A stretch of 64,000 nt of DNA from CAUZIZ01 sp965218775. Lineage in GTDB: Bacteria > Acidobacteriota > UBA6911 > RPQK01 > JAJDTT01. The stretch is taken from assembly GCA_965218775.1 (NCBI GenBank), contig CBDCLS010000006.1, positions 62,001 through 126,000 of the forward strand. Direction: 5' to 3'. Of this stretch, positions 19,065 through 27,802 are shown piece by piece. A model generated the notes under the pieces. It had not been told where the DNA came from. It did no database searches and saw only the letters and a list, made by a program, of their open reading frames with translations. Made by a program: the position numbers and the translations under genes. Within the stretch, counting starts at the first letter, position 1; each line of letters opens with the position of its first letter.

Positions 19065-20456
19065 TCAAGGCGCACCTCCGGGAAGGAGAACCCGCTGAAG
19101 GACGTTCTGGATTCGAGTCTCGGAGCCCGCTGCGACCCATAGCCATTTGTCCCTGAAACCGTTCTGGAAGGCATCCTCGGTGGGGATGTAACCGGGCCAG
19201 CATTCGCCGTATCCAATGGAAAAAACAAACGAGTCGGGACGCATTTCCTGCGCCATGAGCTGATACCCCACGAAGCTCTCTCCGGGAAACAACACCACTT
19301 GGGCGGGGCCGAAATCGATGACCGGTAGGTCAATCGCCCGTCCCTCGGCTACCCGCTGCCGGCTGGAGAGCCCCATGGCGGCCAGAATCCGATCCTCCAC
19401 CGTGCGCTCCGGATCCCTCAGCGCGGACTGCAGCGCCGCCGCCGTCAGGTCAGGATCAGGGTAAAACTCCAGCTCCAACTCGGCACTGCGGAAAGCGATC
19501 TGCTGCAGCGGCAGGCGTCTCGTCTTGTTCCACGCCTCTAGCATGGCCCGATAGATGCGGTCGGCCAGGACGGTACGATTGTCCGGAGAGCCATCGTTGT
19601 ACTTGCCTGCCGTGACGTCTCCGCTGCAGCCACTGACGTAGATCTGGTGCACCGAATCGTCGTCCCGGCGACGCCGCTCTCGCGCCATTCCCACGAAGTC
19701 CCAGGAAACCTGACCTTTGCCGTAGTGGCTCATGGGATGCGTCGCATAGGCATGGAGAGCTAGAACCGGCGTTTCCCCGCTCCAGAACGAGAGGGTCTTC
19801 AGGAAGGGGTCGATGAGCCCCTCCGGTGCTTGCCGCAGGAAGGGATCTCCCCCGCTACGGCTACCCCGGCTGAAGCTGACCTGGCCATCTGGTTGAACAA
19901 TACGGCGATTGGACGCCACTTTTTCCACCTGGGCTTGCCCCATTCCCAGGTAACTTACCGGCACGGCTTTTCCCAGGCTTGCTGCCAGGGCGTCCCCGAC
20001 TCGACGCAGTGAGCGGGCGTGAAAGTCCCGGTCGTAAAGCTCGCCTGCCAAGCCGACTCCTTCCAAAAGCTGCTCCGCTCCGCTATCTATAACCGGGGCG
20101 TCGTGTTGGTGGAGGGAGGTCACCAGGACCCGTTCTGGCGTCGTACCGGCTGCCTGGCCAAGAGCGTCCCTCCACTCGTCATAGGCCTGATTTCGGATTT
20201 CGCACCAGTCGACAGCTGTGACCACGATAGGAGCTCCAGCCCCCAACAGGACGAATCCACGGGCCTCGAGTGGATCCACGATATGCCGGGACTTGATAGG
20301 CAGGACTCCCATGCAGCGATGGCCCAGCGGGATGGTTACGTCGGCGGAAAAGGTCGCCAATCGGTACTCGCCGACTCCTTCTTCGGATCTGGGATCGACG
20401 TTGCAGGAGAAAAGGAAGAAACAGAACAGGGCGGAAAGGCTACTCAGTCTCTTCAT
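19065..20456 (-). CDS. Neutral-ceramidase-like lipoprotein hydrolase
   Basis: 463 residues from ATG at 20456, preferred over an upstream start because it opens a lipoprotein signal (MKRLSSLSALFCFFLFSC). The body resembles neutral/alkaline nonlysosomal ceramidases: a first zinc pair in TSLHQHDAP and a second zinc region in ATHPMSHYGKG. FVSGCSGDVT is also typical of the family. These enzymes cleave N-acyl bonds in ceramides, but many bacterial relatives have no tested substrate. It looks monocistronic and converges with the PhyH gene. Confidence 0.8.
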   Translation of the reverse strand: MKRLSSLSALFCFFLFSCNVDPRSEEGVGEYRLATFSADVTIPLGHRCMGVLPIKSRHIVDPLEARGFVLLGAGAPIVVTAVDWCEIRNQAYDEWRDALGQAAGTTPERVLVTSLHQHDAPVIDSGAEQLLEGVGLAGELYDRDFHARSLRRVGDALAASLGKAVPVSYLGMGQAQVEKVASNRRIVQPDGQVSFSRGSRSGGDPFLRQAPEGLIDPFLKTLSFWSGETPVLALHAYATHPMSHYGKGQVSWDFVGMARERRRRDDDSVHQIYVSGCSGDVTAGKYNDGSPDNRTVLADRIYRAMLEAWNKTRRLPLQQIAFRSAELELEFYPDPDLTAAALQSALRDPERTVEDRILAAMGLSSRQRVAEGRAIDLPVIDFGPAQVVLFPGESFVGYQLMAQEMRPDSFVFSIGYGECWPGYIPTEDAFQNGFRDKWLWVAAGSETRIQNVLQRVLLPGGAP

Positions 20457-20570
20457 TGGAATCAATCCAGCGCTTCTGCAGCTATCACCCCTCGCCCCCG
20501 CCCTTTTCATTGTTCCGAATCAGAATAGAGTGACCTCAATATACCCTGATCTCCACACAATTGTGGGTGA

Positions 20571-20891
20571 AAGGAAACCCTGCTCCCTTTTCACTCGGGA
20601 CGCTGTCTAGAGGTCGCCCCCCAAGAGGCCCCTAAACTCAATTTCCTACTGACGGATGGGAGAATCATGGTTGCTTCCTGCTTGAACCATAGTCTCTACT
20701 GGGTAAGCCGACCAGGAATCCACGACTGCGAGATCTGTGGAGTTCCACACATTGAGCACGATACCAACGAAGACTACCATGCTGTGGTGGTGGCGTCCGA
20801 GCCCATCTCGCACGAGCCCTGGAGACAGGTCCCGAATTGGCACCTTCTGGTGATTGACCCTTCGATTCAAGCCGACATCTGTCGTATCTGA
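20571..20891 (+). pseudogene. C-terminal relic of a class II glutamine amidotransferase (EgtC/YafJ-like)
   Basis: The forward frame stays open from 20571 to 20891 and reads KLNFLLTDGRIMVASCLNHS, then HAVVVASEPISHEPW and VPNWHLLVIDP. These are hallmark blocks of the C-terminal half of YafJ/EgtC-type glutamine amidotransferases. The catalytic N-terminal Cys2 half is missing, and a TGA lies directly upstream. A 74-residue product from ATG at 20667 is possible but would lack the active site, so this is most likely a relic. Confidence 0.55.
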
Positions 20892-21097
20892 CCTGAAACT
20901 TCACCGCTGCGCCCGACTTCGGAGTTCGCATGTTCGGTGTTCTGCGGTTTGTGATTTAGCCTTTTCCCTTGCTCTGGAGAAGGCAACCAGCACAAGAAGC
21001 CATTCAAGGGCACGGATGAGGAGCTGCAGACGATAATCGATTGGCTGAGATCACTAGTGGCACAGGAGTAGCTGACGCCTTCGCTGGTTCATTCAGT
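20892..21097. other. Gap with a possible cytochrome c C-terminal fragment
   Basis: Forward frame 20970-21071 reads EGNQHKKPFKGTDEELQTII and ends LRSLVAQE-stop. This resembles the last helix of a class I cytochrome c, but no heme motif is attached. Otherwise the gap holds nothing recognisable. Confidence 0.3.
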
Positions 21098-21320
21098 TCC
21101 GGCGTAGCGGTGGGCTCCAGGCCGCCGTCCGAGCCAAGGGCTCGGAACTCGGGATAGGGGAGGCCCGCACTTCCTTCAGACCCCGCCTCGCGATGACGCC
21201 CTTGAGCTTCCCTAGCCTTCACCTCCATCAGGTTGGCAGAGGGACTTCCACCCTCCGAGACAGCGTGCCTGCCCGGCACGCGAATAAGACTTCGGCCTGG
21301 AGGCCAAAGCTACGTTCGCC
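21098..21320 (-). repeat. Family 1 repeat split by a family 3 repeat
   Basis: The outer parts (21098-21146 and about 21282-21320) are the two halves of family 1 in reverse orientation. Between them lies a segment ending CACCTCCATCAGGTTGGCAG and then CCACCCTCCGAGACAGC, which recurs at about 46426-46503, also next to a family 1 fragment. No duplication at the junction is clear. Confidence 0.65.
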
Positions 21321-21329
21321 AACGCTGTC

Positions 21330-23294
21330 TCACGGTGTCGAAGAGCCGGGATCCGGCCGATCATGATTACCGGAGCCCAGCTGGGGATCGCCGACGACGG
21401 GCATATCCGCGGACGGAGTGTCCACGGGCTCCAGCGGCACCGGGCCCTGAGAGCCGGTGCCAACCGCGATCAGCTGGCCACCAGCCCGTTGCTGGATCAA
21501 TCCCAGAACCACAATTCCTTCCACGCCTTCGACCACGTTGAAGTTCAGTGTTCCGTTGAAAGGCTCAGGATTGGCCAAGAAAAAGTCCGGGAAAAGCCCT
21601 CCTGGTTCGTCCACGAAGCGAGCGAGTTGTTCGTTCGGCTGCAGCGCGAACTGCCCCATGTCCCTTTCAGTACCCGAGGCATCCAGAAGGGTCACGTCAA
21701 CCAGAACCGCATTGCTGCCATCCGGATTGTAGGCTGCGATGCCACTGCTCTCCTCTAGATTGACGCTGAGATAGGTTTGCGGTGCGAGATCGCGTCGACC
21801 AGCAGGAACCGAGACGAAGTTGCCCAGGACGGAGAAGATCTCACTCCCCTGCACCGAATCCGTTTCGCCGTCTACAAACACCTCGACAACCCCCGTCTGA
21901 AGCAACCCCGTTCCGTCGGTCTCGACCTCGAATGTGCCGCGGGGCTCAATGGAAAACTCGACAGTGTCCGTGATCTGACCGTTCACTGGGACAGCCGCAA
22001 ACAGGCTGCTGCTCTCGCGGAACCGAATCTGCCCGGAGGCAGCTTCTGCCCCCCCGTTGGTCAGAATCACTCGCGTTGTGTTGAGAACACCGTTGATCTC
22101 ACCGTTGAGGAACTGAGGGAAAATCAAGTCGGCCATCTGCTGGGCAGACTGGGAGACAGCCAGCACTTGATCTTCGACCGTAATCGAGCCAGAACGTGCT
22201 TCGCTGGCAGGATTGGCCTCCACTGTAAACAGGACCTCGCCATTCCCATTGCCACTGGCGCCATCGGTGATCGTGAGCCAGCTCTCACTGGGAGAGGCCG
22301 ACCAGCCGCACCCTTCCTCCGGAGCCGTGACGCCGACGCTGCTGCTGCCTTCATCGGAGTCGAAGGAAATACTGTCCCGGGACAGAGCATAGAAACATTC
22401 AACGCCGGTCTGCGAGATGTTCAGGACCTGGTCCTCGACCATAAGTGAGCCAGAGCGAGGGAGAGCGCTCATATTGGCTTCGACCGTGAAGGAGATGGAG
22501 CCGTCGCCGCTGCCACTGGCCTCCCCGATGATGGTAATCCAGTCATCGCTGCTGGCAGCCGTCCAGCCACAGCCTTCCGGAGCAGCAACACTCGCGCTGC
22601 CGTTGCCACCTTCAGAATCGAAGGACTCGGTCTCGGTAGTCAAAGAATAGGTACATTCAATCGTCTGCGGCAAGGTAAGCTGTAACCGATGGATATGGTC
22701 TCCCGTGGCGGAGTCGTTGCCGTTCGCGGAGTTCGACGCGACCCGGAAGAGTACATTGGGCACTTCTGGTTCAGCGGGTGCGGTCCATTGGAGGTCTACC
22801 GTACCGGTAGCCAGAGGGGTTGGAGAGTGGTTCACCACCGGAATCCCATCCAGTTGGTTGTTCCTTAGGCCAGGGGTTATAGGAGTGAGCGAACCTGCCG
22901 CAGGCCCGCTCGGATAGGTAACTGCTATCTGGACCCCGTAGACGCTCCCCCCTGTCAGGTTCACGGTAAAGTCGTAGGTCTGGCCAGGCTCAAAGGCATC
23001 GGGGAGACCGCCCAGGCTCAGGGAGCCAACCTGGTTTAGAGTGCTGCCGGAAGTCGCATGGCACCTCGACACAAAACATCCCCCGCTAAGGACTGAGCCC
23101 TGTCCTGCACTAGGTGCAGGAATCTGGTTTCCGTTGCCACGGGCCCCAAGAGGACTCACAGCCAACCACCAGCAGCCGCAGATGATCGAAAGAAGACAAG
23201 CGATTCCAGTGAGACGAGCTGTTCGGCTAGCGTTAGGCATAGTTGGAGATTCGCCAGAGAGACCGTAGGAGGAGCGTGATTTCCTGGGTTCCAT
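21330..23294 (-). CDS. Secreted protein with Reeler-like domain and two BACON domains
   Basis: 654 residues from ATG at 23294 (AAGGAGAAAGGAAAC site upstream); ATG 23240 is an alternative that starts directly at the signal peptide (MPNASRTARLTGIACLLS). After export signals and a short Cys pair (CFVSRC), a Reeler-like domain follows (GGLPDAFEPGQTYDFTVNL). Two BACON modules come next (CTYSLTTETESFDSEGG...CGWTAASSDDWITI; CFYALSRDSISFDSDEG...CGWSASPSESWLTI). The C-terminal ~250 residues match a beta-rich surface domain common in Acidobacteriota (LIFPQFLNGEINGVLNTTRV). BACON domains often mediate glycan or mucin binding. The role is probably surface adhesion or substrate binding (inference). Confidence 0.8.
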   Translation of the reverse strand: MEPRKSRSSYGLSGESPTMPNASRTARLTGIACLLSIICGCWWLAVSPLGARGNGNQIPAPSAGQGSVLSGGCFVSRCHATSGSTLNQVGSLSLGGLPDAFEPGQTYDFTVNLTGGSVYGVQIAVTYPSGPAAGSLTPITPGLRNNQLDGIPVVNHSPTPLATGTVDLQWTAPAEPEVPNVLFRVASNSANGNDSATGDHIHRLQLTLPQTIECTYSLTTETESFDSEGGNGSASVAAPEGCGWTAASSDDWITIIGEASGSGDGSISFTVEANMSALPRSGSLMVEDQVLNISQTGVECFYALSRDSISFDSDEGSSSVGVTAPEEGCGWSASPSESWLTITDGASGNGNGEVLFTVEANPASEARSGSITVEDQVLAVSQSAQQMADLIFPQFLNGEINGVLNTTRVILTNGGAEAASGQIRFRESSSLFAAVPVNGQITDTVEFSIEPRGTFEVETDGTGLLQTGVVEVFVDGETDSVQGSEIFSVLGNFVSVPAGRRDLAPQTYLSVNLEESSGIAAYNPDGSNAVLVDVTLLDASGTERDMGQFALQPNEQLARFVDEPGGLFPDFFLANPEPFNGTLNFNVVEGVEGIVVLGLIQQRAGGQLIAVGTGSQGPVPLEPVDTPSADMPVVGDPQLGSGNHDRPDPGSSTP

Positions 23295-23543
23295 TTCAGT
23301 TTCCTTTCTCCTTGCAGGCAGACACGAGAACACTCGAATATGGGGTAGATCTACGATGAAGAGGAGCAAACGTTTCAACAGAGCTCCTAAATCGTGGGTT
23401 TTATCCTTTCTCCCCTCTACGGTGGCTTCGGATCTGAAAGACTCAATCGCTCGGCTGGAAGGCGTTGAGAGGATCTGGTCCAGGTGGTATCGGGCCGGTG
23501 AATGCGCAGGCTCGGGTGCCGCCTGCCCCATGGGGATCCGGTG

Positions 23544-24176
23544 TCAGCTCATCTGAGTTTGGGGAAATCCTCGCTCGAGCAGCTTGTAGATTTGCTGTAG
23601 AGGCTGAGGAACAGGTGGAAGAAAAGCCAGTCCATACGAACTCTTGTCCTGACGAGCTACCTTGGCTGGAAGCTCTGCGGCATGAGGTCCCAGTCTCAAC
23701 TTGACGTCCACGGAGGTGCCCACGTCTAGCTCTGTCACTTGGTCTAGAGGGAACTCGACACCCACCCCGCCCATACTCAAACCCAGGGGCTTGGCCGTCC
23801 ATTGTTGCTCTCTCCAGCCTATTCGAACAACCAGTCCACAATTGACAGGTACCGGAAGTCGGCTAAAACGGCGGCGCTCTAGTCTTGTAATAGGTGACAG
23901 AGAGGTCAGGAGCAGCTGACGGCAGCCCTTATCATAGTGCTTTACTGAAGCCAGCAAGACCGAGGATTTCGGTGGCTTGCCAAAGCAAACGGCATGAACA
24001 GAGGAAACAACAAAGCTTGGATCTGAACCCGGTAGCAGTTCAAGAGTAAGATCAACATCGAAATGAAGGAAGCTTCCCCAGTGGGTCTTCTCGTCCCCGA
24101 TTAGCGTCACTGGTTCCCGGCTGGCACAGCACTCCCGGAGTAGTTTCGCTCTCGAGGTTGCGCTTGGGATGGACAC
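23544..24176 (-). CDS. PilZ-domain (cyclic di-GMP) protein
   Basis: 210 residues from GTG, sharing one base with the stop of the upstream DnaJ-like gene. An N-terminal YcgR-like beta domain (~15-98) leads into a PilZ domain. The RxxxR motif is in RRRFSRLPV (R102/R106), and the second motif reads LSMGGVGV (~133-140), where the usual D/N of DxSxxG is Gly. Weaker or altered ligand binding is possible. Such proteins turn c-di-GMP levels into changes of motility or secretion. Close coupling to the DnaJ-like gene suggests a joint function. Confidence 0.85.
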   Translation of the reverse strand: MSIPSATSRAKLLRECCASREPVTLIGDEKTHWGSFLHFDVDLTLELLPGSDPSFVVSSVHAVCFGKPPKSSVLLASVKHYDKGCRQLLLTSLSPITRLERRRFSRLPVPVNCGLVVRIGWREQQWTAKPLGLSMGGVGVEFPLDQVTELDVGTSVDVKLRLGPHAAELPAKVARQDKSSYGLAFLPPVPQPLQQIYKLLERGFPQTQMS

Positions 24177-24805
24177 TAAACGGCTCCAGTCAACTCGGCG
24201 AAGACCTTATCTGGTAACGACTTCTCCTCTTCGTCTGAAGCTCGTGATTCCGTCTCCTCCGCGGAAGATTGCGAAAGCAGCCGGTCTTCTCGTAGGGCAA
24301 GATCTTGATCACCCAGTTTATCGACCCCGTCGGCCGTGAGAGCCAGTTGCCCGTTGCTCAGGGCCTCTATCCATCCCCTCTGCTTCAAGTACCAGATGTG
24401 GAATTCCATATGTTCTTGGGGACAACCCAAGATCGTTTCCAGATGGACCGGTCCCATTCCTGGATTTCCCACATCTCTTCGGCGATTTACATAGAGGAGG
24501 GAGAGAATACCGTGGACAATCCTACGGTCTTCTTCTCGTCCGTCGGTTGCCGAATCCTGGTCAAAAATGCTCCAGACACCACTCCGGTTTTCATCATATT
24601 TTACGTCGTAGGCTGCCCTTTTCTCCGGATCCGAAAGAAACTCGTAGGCGGCTTGCAGTTCTGTGAACTTCTCGGTATTTCCCGTCGACTGGTTGTCTGG
24701 GTGGTAGCGCTTCGCCAGCAAACGGTGAACGTGCTCGATGGTATCCACAGAGGCATTCTGACTCAGCTGCAGAACGTCGTAATAGTCAACAAAAGCGGTA
24801 TTCAC
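24176..24805 (-). CDS. DnaJ-domain protein
   Basis: 209 residues. The J domain occupies residues ~6-70 (DYYDVLQLSQNAS, the HPD motif in RYHPDNQST, YEFLSDPEKRAAYD). The middle (~90-165) looks like a winged-helix or similar small helical domain (ILGCPQEHMEFHIWYLKQRG). The tail is acidic (EETESRASDEEEKSLPD). There is no Gly/Phe region or zinc finger, so this is a specialised J-protein, not general DnaJ. It is translationally coupled to the PilZ gene. Confidence 0.88.
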   Translation of the reverse strand: MNTAFVDYYDVLQLSQNASVDTIEHVHRLLAKRYHPDNQSTGNTEKFTELQAAYEFLSDPEKRAAYDVKYDENRSGVWSIFDQDSATDGREEDRRIVHGILSLLYVNRRRDVGNPGMGPVHLETILGCPQEHMEFHIWYLKQRGWIEALSNGQLALTADGVDKLGDQDLALREDRLLSQSSAEETESRASDEEEKSLPDKVFAELTGAV

Positions 24806-25056
24806 ACTTCGAGTCCTCGCAAGAAAGACCTCAACACCGGGCCTGACCGAGCTTTAGAACTCTTCAGGTCCCAGACCAGGAATCAGTTCACACGCTCCTT
24901 ATCGTCCAGCACCGGCCCCTGAGTTAGGGATTTTGGGCAAGGAGGGACAGACGACCCAGTTGAAAGGCCGACAACGCCTCGTAACGATTCAGTACGGGAA
25001 ACAGAGGACGATTTACCTGAGCAAGATCACAGGAAGGAATGGCGTCAAGGATAGCT

Positions 25057-26265
25057 TCACTCTCCAGCTAGGGTCGGCTGGGCTGAGTGACGAGACCCGC
25101 TGGGCTCGTAAACACAGAATTGCTCGGATTCCAGATAGTCTCCCGTCAATGCGTAGGCGCGGGCTCTGGAGCCTCCACAAACGTGGCGAAACTCGCAGAT
25201 CCCGCATTTGCCCTTGATCAGATCGGGGTCCCGCAGCTCCCGAAAGACGGGATGAGATCGGTAGACCTCATCGATTGAATCGGTGCGGACATTGCCGCAG
25301 GAGAGGGGCAGAAACCCGCTGGGGAAGATGTCGCCACGGTAGCTGACAAAGACGAATCCGTTCCCGGAGTTGACCCCCTTCGGCGCGAGTCCGATGCTCC
25401 CACCCGGGCCAAAATCGCGAGTCATATGAGAAGGCAGCTCTCCACCTTTCGGATGTCCCTTCGGTCCAGGAGTCATGCTTTCTGAGCTACTCTTTCTGGC
25501 GCGGGAACGTTCCTGCATCAAGTAGCGCCGGTAGTGTGGTCCCTCCGTGATCTTGACGATGAAATCGACCCGGCGTGCGAAGCGGGCGAGTTGTTCGAAC
25601 AGGCGCTCGAACTCTTCCCCGTTGAGCAGACCGAGCTCCCGCCCTCGTCCCATCGGCACTAGAAAAAAGACTTCCCAGAACACCACACCCAGGCTCAGGA
25701 CCAACTCAGCCATGCTGTCGAAATGCTCTCGGTTGTAGGCACTGAAGGTGGTGTTGATCTGCAGCGGGAGACCAACCTCCCGGGCATAGCGAGCGCCCTG
25801 AAGCGTCAGATCAAAGGCCCCGGGGACGCCGCGAAACTTGTCGTGGACTTCGGCTGAGGGACCATCCAGGCTCAAGGCCATCTGCGCCAGGCCGGCATCC
25901 TTCAGGCTCTTCACCAAAGGGCGTGTCAGCAGCGGCGTAGCTGCCGGAATGGTGGCCATACGCATGCCCAGTCGACTGCCATGCTCGACCAGGTCACACA
26001 GGTCTGGGCGCTTGGCGGGGTCGCCCCCGGAAAGCACACAAATCGGCGTGCCCATGTCCGACAGGGACTGAAGCAGATCCTGTCCTTGCTGCATCGTCAG
26101 TTCGCCTGGAAGGGCCTGGGGAATCGCCTCGGCCCGACAGTGGCGGCAAGCCAGATCGCAGGCGCGGGTGATCTCCCAGATGGCAACAAATGGAGTGCGT
26201 GCGAAGTCGATCTTGGAGGGATGGGGCAGAGAGGCTCCGTTCTGAGAGGGTCCATGCATGGTCAT
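25057..26265 (-). CDS. Radical SAM/SPASM protein of the AhbD/NirJ-like group (TIGR04053-like)
   Basis: 402 residues. The radical SAM cluster motif is C36-x3-C40-x2-C43 (CDLACRHC), preceded by AIWEITRA, followed by VLSGGDPAKRPDL. The C-terminus carries a SPASM-type set of Cys (CGNV, CGICEFRHVCGGSRARAY, FCVYEP) for an extra Fe-S cluster. The layout and the ITRACDLACRHCRA start match the family near heme d1/alternative heme enzymes NirJ and AhbD. A heme- or peptide-modifying role is an inference, supported loosely by the nearby cytochrome cluster. The gene is 32 bp downstream of a small Cys-rich protein gene on the same strand. Confidence 0.85.
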   Translation of the reverse strand: MTMHGPSQNGASLPHPSKIDFARTPFVAIWEITRACDLACRHCRAEAIPQALPGELTMQQGQDLLQSLSDMGTPICVLSGGDPAKRPDLCDLVEHGSRLGMRMATIPAATPLLTRPLVKSLKDAGLAQMALSLDGPSAEVHDKFRGVPGAFDLTLQGARYAREVGLPLQINTTFSAYNREHFDSMAELVLSLGVVFWEVFFLVPMGRGRELGLLNGEEFERLFEQLARFARRVDFIVKITEGPHYRRYLMQERSRARKSSSESMTPGPKGHPKGGELPSHMTRDFGPGGSIGLAPKGVNSGNGFVFVSYRGDIFPSGFLPLSCGNVRTDSIDEVYRSHPVFRELRDPDLIKGKCGICEFRHVCGGSRARAYALTGDYLESEQFCVYEPSGSRHSAQPTLAGE

Positions 26266-26297
26266 CTCCGGTGCTGTTTCAACCTTCAGATTTCCAT

Positions 26298-26657
26298 TCA
26301 GGAGGACGCTTTAAATTCTCGCTCTTTCAAGAAATCGTCGATGGTGTCCACAATCAGCGAGAGGTAGGCATCGAGGGCGCACTGACCTTCTTCTCTCACA
26401 TCGCATGCCTGGTTGTGGAACTCCGCACTCCGGCAGACGGAGCAGACGTCCTGGCGTATCCTTCCCACATAGTCCTCCATCAGATTGCTTTGGACGGCCT
26501 GCACTACCCCGATCAGACGAGTCAAGTGCACCGAGATGGGACATTCTTCCAGAGACCATAGAGAGCATGTCCCATCCACCCTGTTGTGAATACAGACCGG
26601 GCAAATAGTATCCATCAGACGCTGCTGCAAGCTCTGCATTTCTTGGCTGGTAAGCAT
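26298..26657 (-). CDS. Small Cys-rich protein with a duplicated four-cysteine module
   Basis: 119 residues after a strong CCAGGAGGTGGGCC site. Two similar halves each carry four Cys: CPVC-x8-C-x7-C (~19-38) and CSVC-x9-C-x7-C (~72-92), each followed by a hydrophobic helix. The spacing suits metal or Fe-S binding. I do not recognise a named family. As the first gene before the radical SAM gene, it could be a partner, a substrate or an electron carrier for it. There is no signal peptide, so the cytoplasm is likely. Confidence 0.7.
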   Translation of the reverse strand: MLTSQEMQSLQQRLMDTICPVCIHNRVDGTCSLWSLEECPISVHLTRLIGVVQAVQSNLMEDYVGRIRQDVCSVCRSAEFHNQACDVREEGQCALDAYLSLIVDTIDDFLKEREFKASS

Positions 26658-26816
26658 GGCCCACCTCCTGGTTGTGTCCTAGTAGGGAGCAAGATGGGTG
26701 CCAAAGACGGGCATCGGGACCCGCTTCATGTGCACTCTCCAAAATAGAAACCTGGGGTAAATCCCCCAGTCGCTTGGGGAATATGACGCTGGTGGAGGAG
26801 GCCTTCATCGGGCGAA

Positions 26817-27250
26817 CGTAGCTTTGGCCTCCAGGCCGAAGTCTTATTCTTCCGAGCCTTTGGCTCAGTATCTGTTTAGCGTGTTTAGTCCAGGGTGTTG
26901 CATCTCGAGGATCAAGAGAAGTCAATCCCAACGGGATTGCGTCATCTAGCCCAGGGTTTCCGAACCCTGGGAAATGCGAGGATCCACTCTGAGTTCAACC
27001 CTGCAAGGGTTGCGGCCACCCCGGAGAAACGGAGCTCGTGGATTGCGCCGCAACCCCGATGGGGTTGATTTCTGAGGGGGTATGCGCTGACCCAGGGTTC
27101 GGAAACCCTGGGCTGTAAGCCGCAATCCCATTGGGATTGACCTTGATTGATACGCAGACTTCACGAGCGAGGATGTTTGGCCAATACGCTAAACACGTAC
27201 TTGGCTCGGACGGCGGCCTGGAGGCCACCGCTACACCGGACCCAGGCTTG
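26817..27250 (+). repeat. Family 1 repeat split by a 334-bp family 2 element
   Basis: 26817-26866 is the left half (GTAGCTTTGGCCTCCAGG...) and 27201-27250 the right half (GGCTCGGACGGCGGCCTGG...). Their shared junction sequence TTGGCTC is present on both sides of the insert, a 7-bp target duplication. Confidence 0.8.
26867..27200. mobile_element. Family 2 palindromic element (334 bp) with 7-bp target duplication
   Basis: Flanked by TTGGCTC at 26860-26866 and 27201-27207. The ends contain TGTTTAGCGTGTTTAG and its complement GCTAAACACG. The interior holds nested palindromes: CAATCCCAACGGGATTG, CCCAGGGTTTCCGAACCCTGGG-like arms and CAACCC...GGGTTG arms. No coding capacity. It behaves like a non-autonomous transposon; shorter relatives are at 5518 and 37376. 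Confidence 0.7.
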
Positions 27251-27313
27251 CTAACGGTGATCATCGGAGAGACAACCGAAGTTTGTTCCTGAGAGATCCA
27301 TCGTGGGTTAGAA

Positions 27314-27802
27314 ATGGGCAACAAACTTGCTTCCACAAATCGGAAAGCTTTGAAGTCACGTCAAGGAGCGCCAGTGCCCAATCGCCGCGAAATCCTGAAG
27401 TATCTTCTCTCGAGTTCCATCGGCGCTTCTCTCCTCACCATCCTCTATCCGATTGCGCGGTTTCTCATCCCTCCGAGCAATCCCGAGGCTGCGACGCTAA
27501 GCGTTGTGGCGGCGAAGTCAGACGAGTTACCGCCCAATTCCGGTCGTATCTTCAAGTTCGGCACCCGCCCGGGACTATTGATCCGAACGGCTTCGGGAGA
27601 GCTGAAAGCGTTTGCTGGCATCTGCACCCACCTGAACTGCACTGTCCAGTATCGATCGGACAGGCAGGACATCTACTGCGCCTGTCACGAAGGTCTGTAT
27701 GACCTCAACGGGGCCCCAACGGCGGGGCCTCCTCCGCGCCCACTGGAAGAGTACACAGTCAAGGAGAGCCATGGGGAAGTTTCGGTCTCAAGAATCGGCT
27801 GA
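27314..27802 (+). CDS. qcrA: Rieske iron-sulfur subunit of a cytochrome bc complex
   Basis: 162 residues. An N-terminal RR-containing anchor (NRREILKYLLSSSIGASLL) suggests Tat insertion. The [2Fe-2S] site is visible as CTHLNC (~98-103) and CACHEG (~118-123), each giving one Cys and one His ligand and a disulfide Cys. It accepts an electron from quinol at the Qo site and passes it to a c-type cytochrome. The gene overlaps the start of the cytochrome b gene by 32 nt, as in qcrAB-type operons. Confidence 0.93.
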   Translation: MGNKLASTNRKALKSRQGAPVPNRREILKYLLSSSIGASLLTILYPIARFLIPPSNPEAATLSVVAAKSDELPPNSGRIFKFGTRPGLLIRTASGELKAFAGICTHLNCTVQYRSDRQDIYCACHEGLYDLNGAPTAGPPPRPLEEYTVKESHGEVSVSRIG

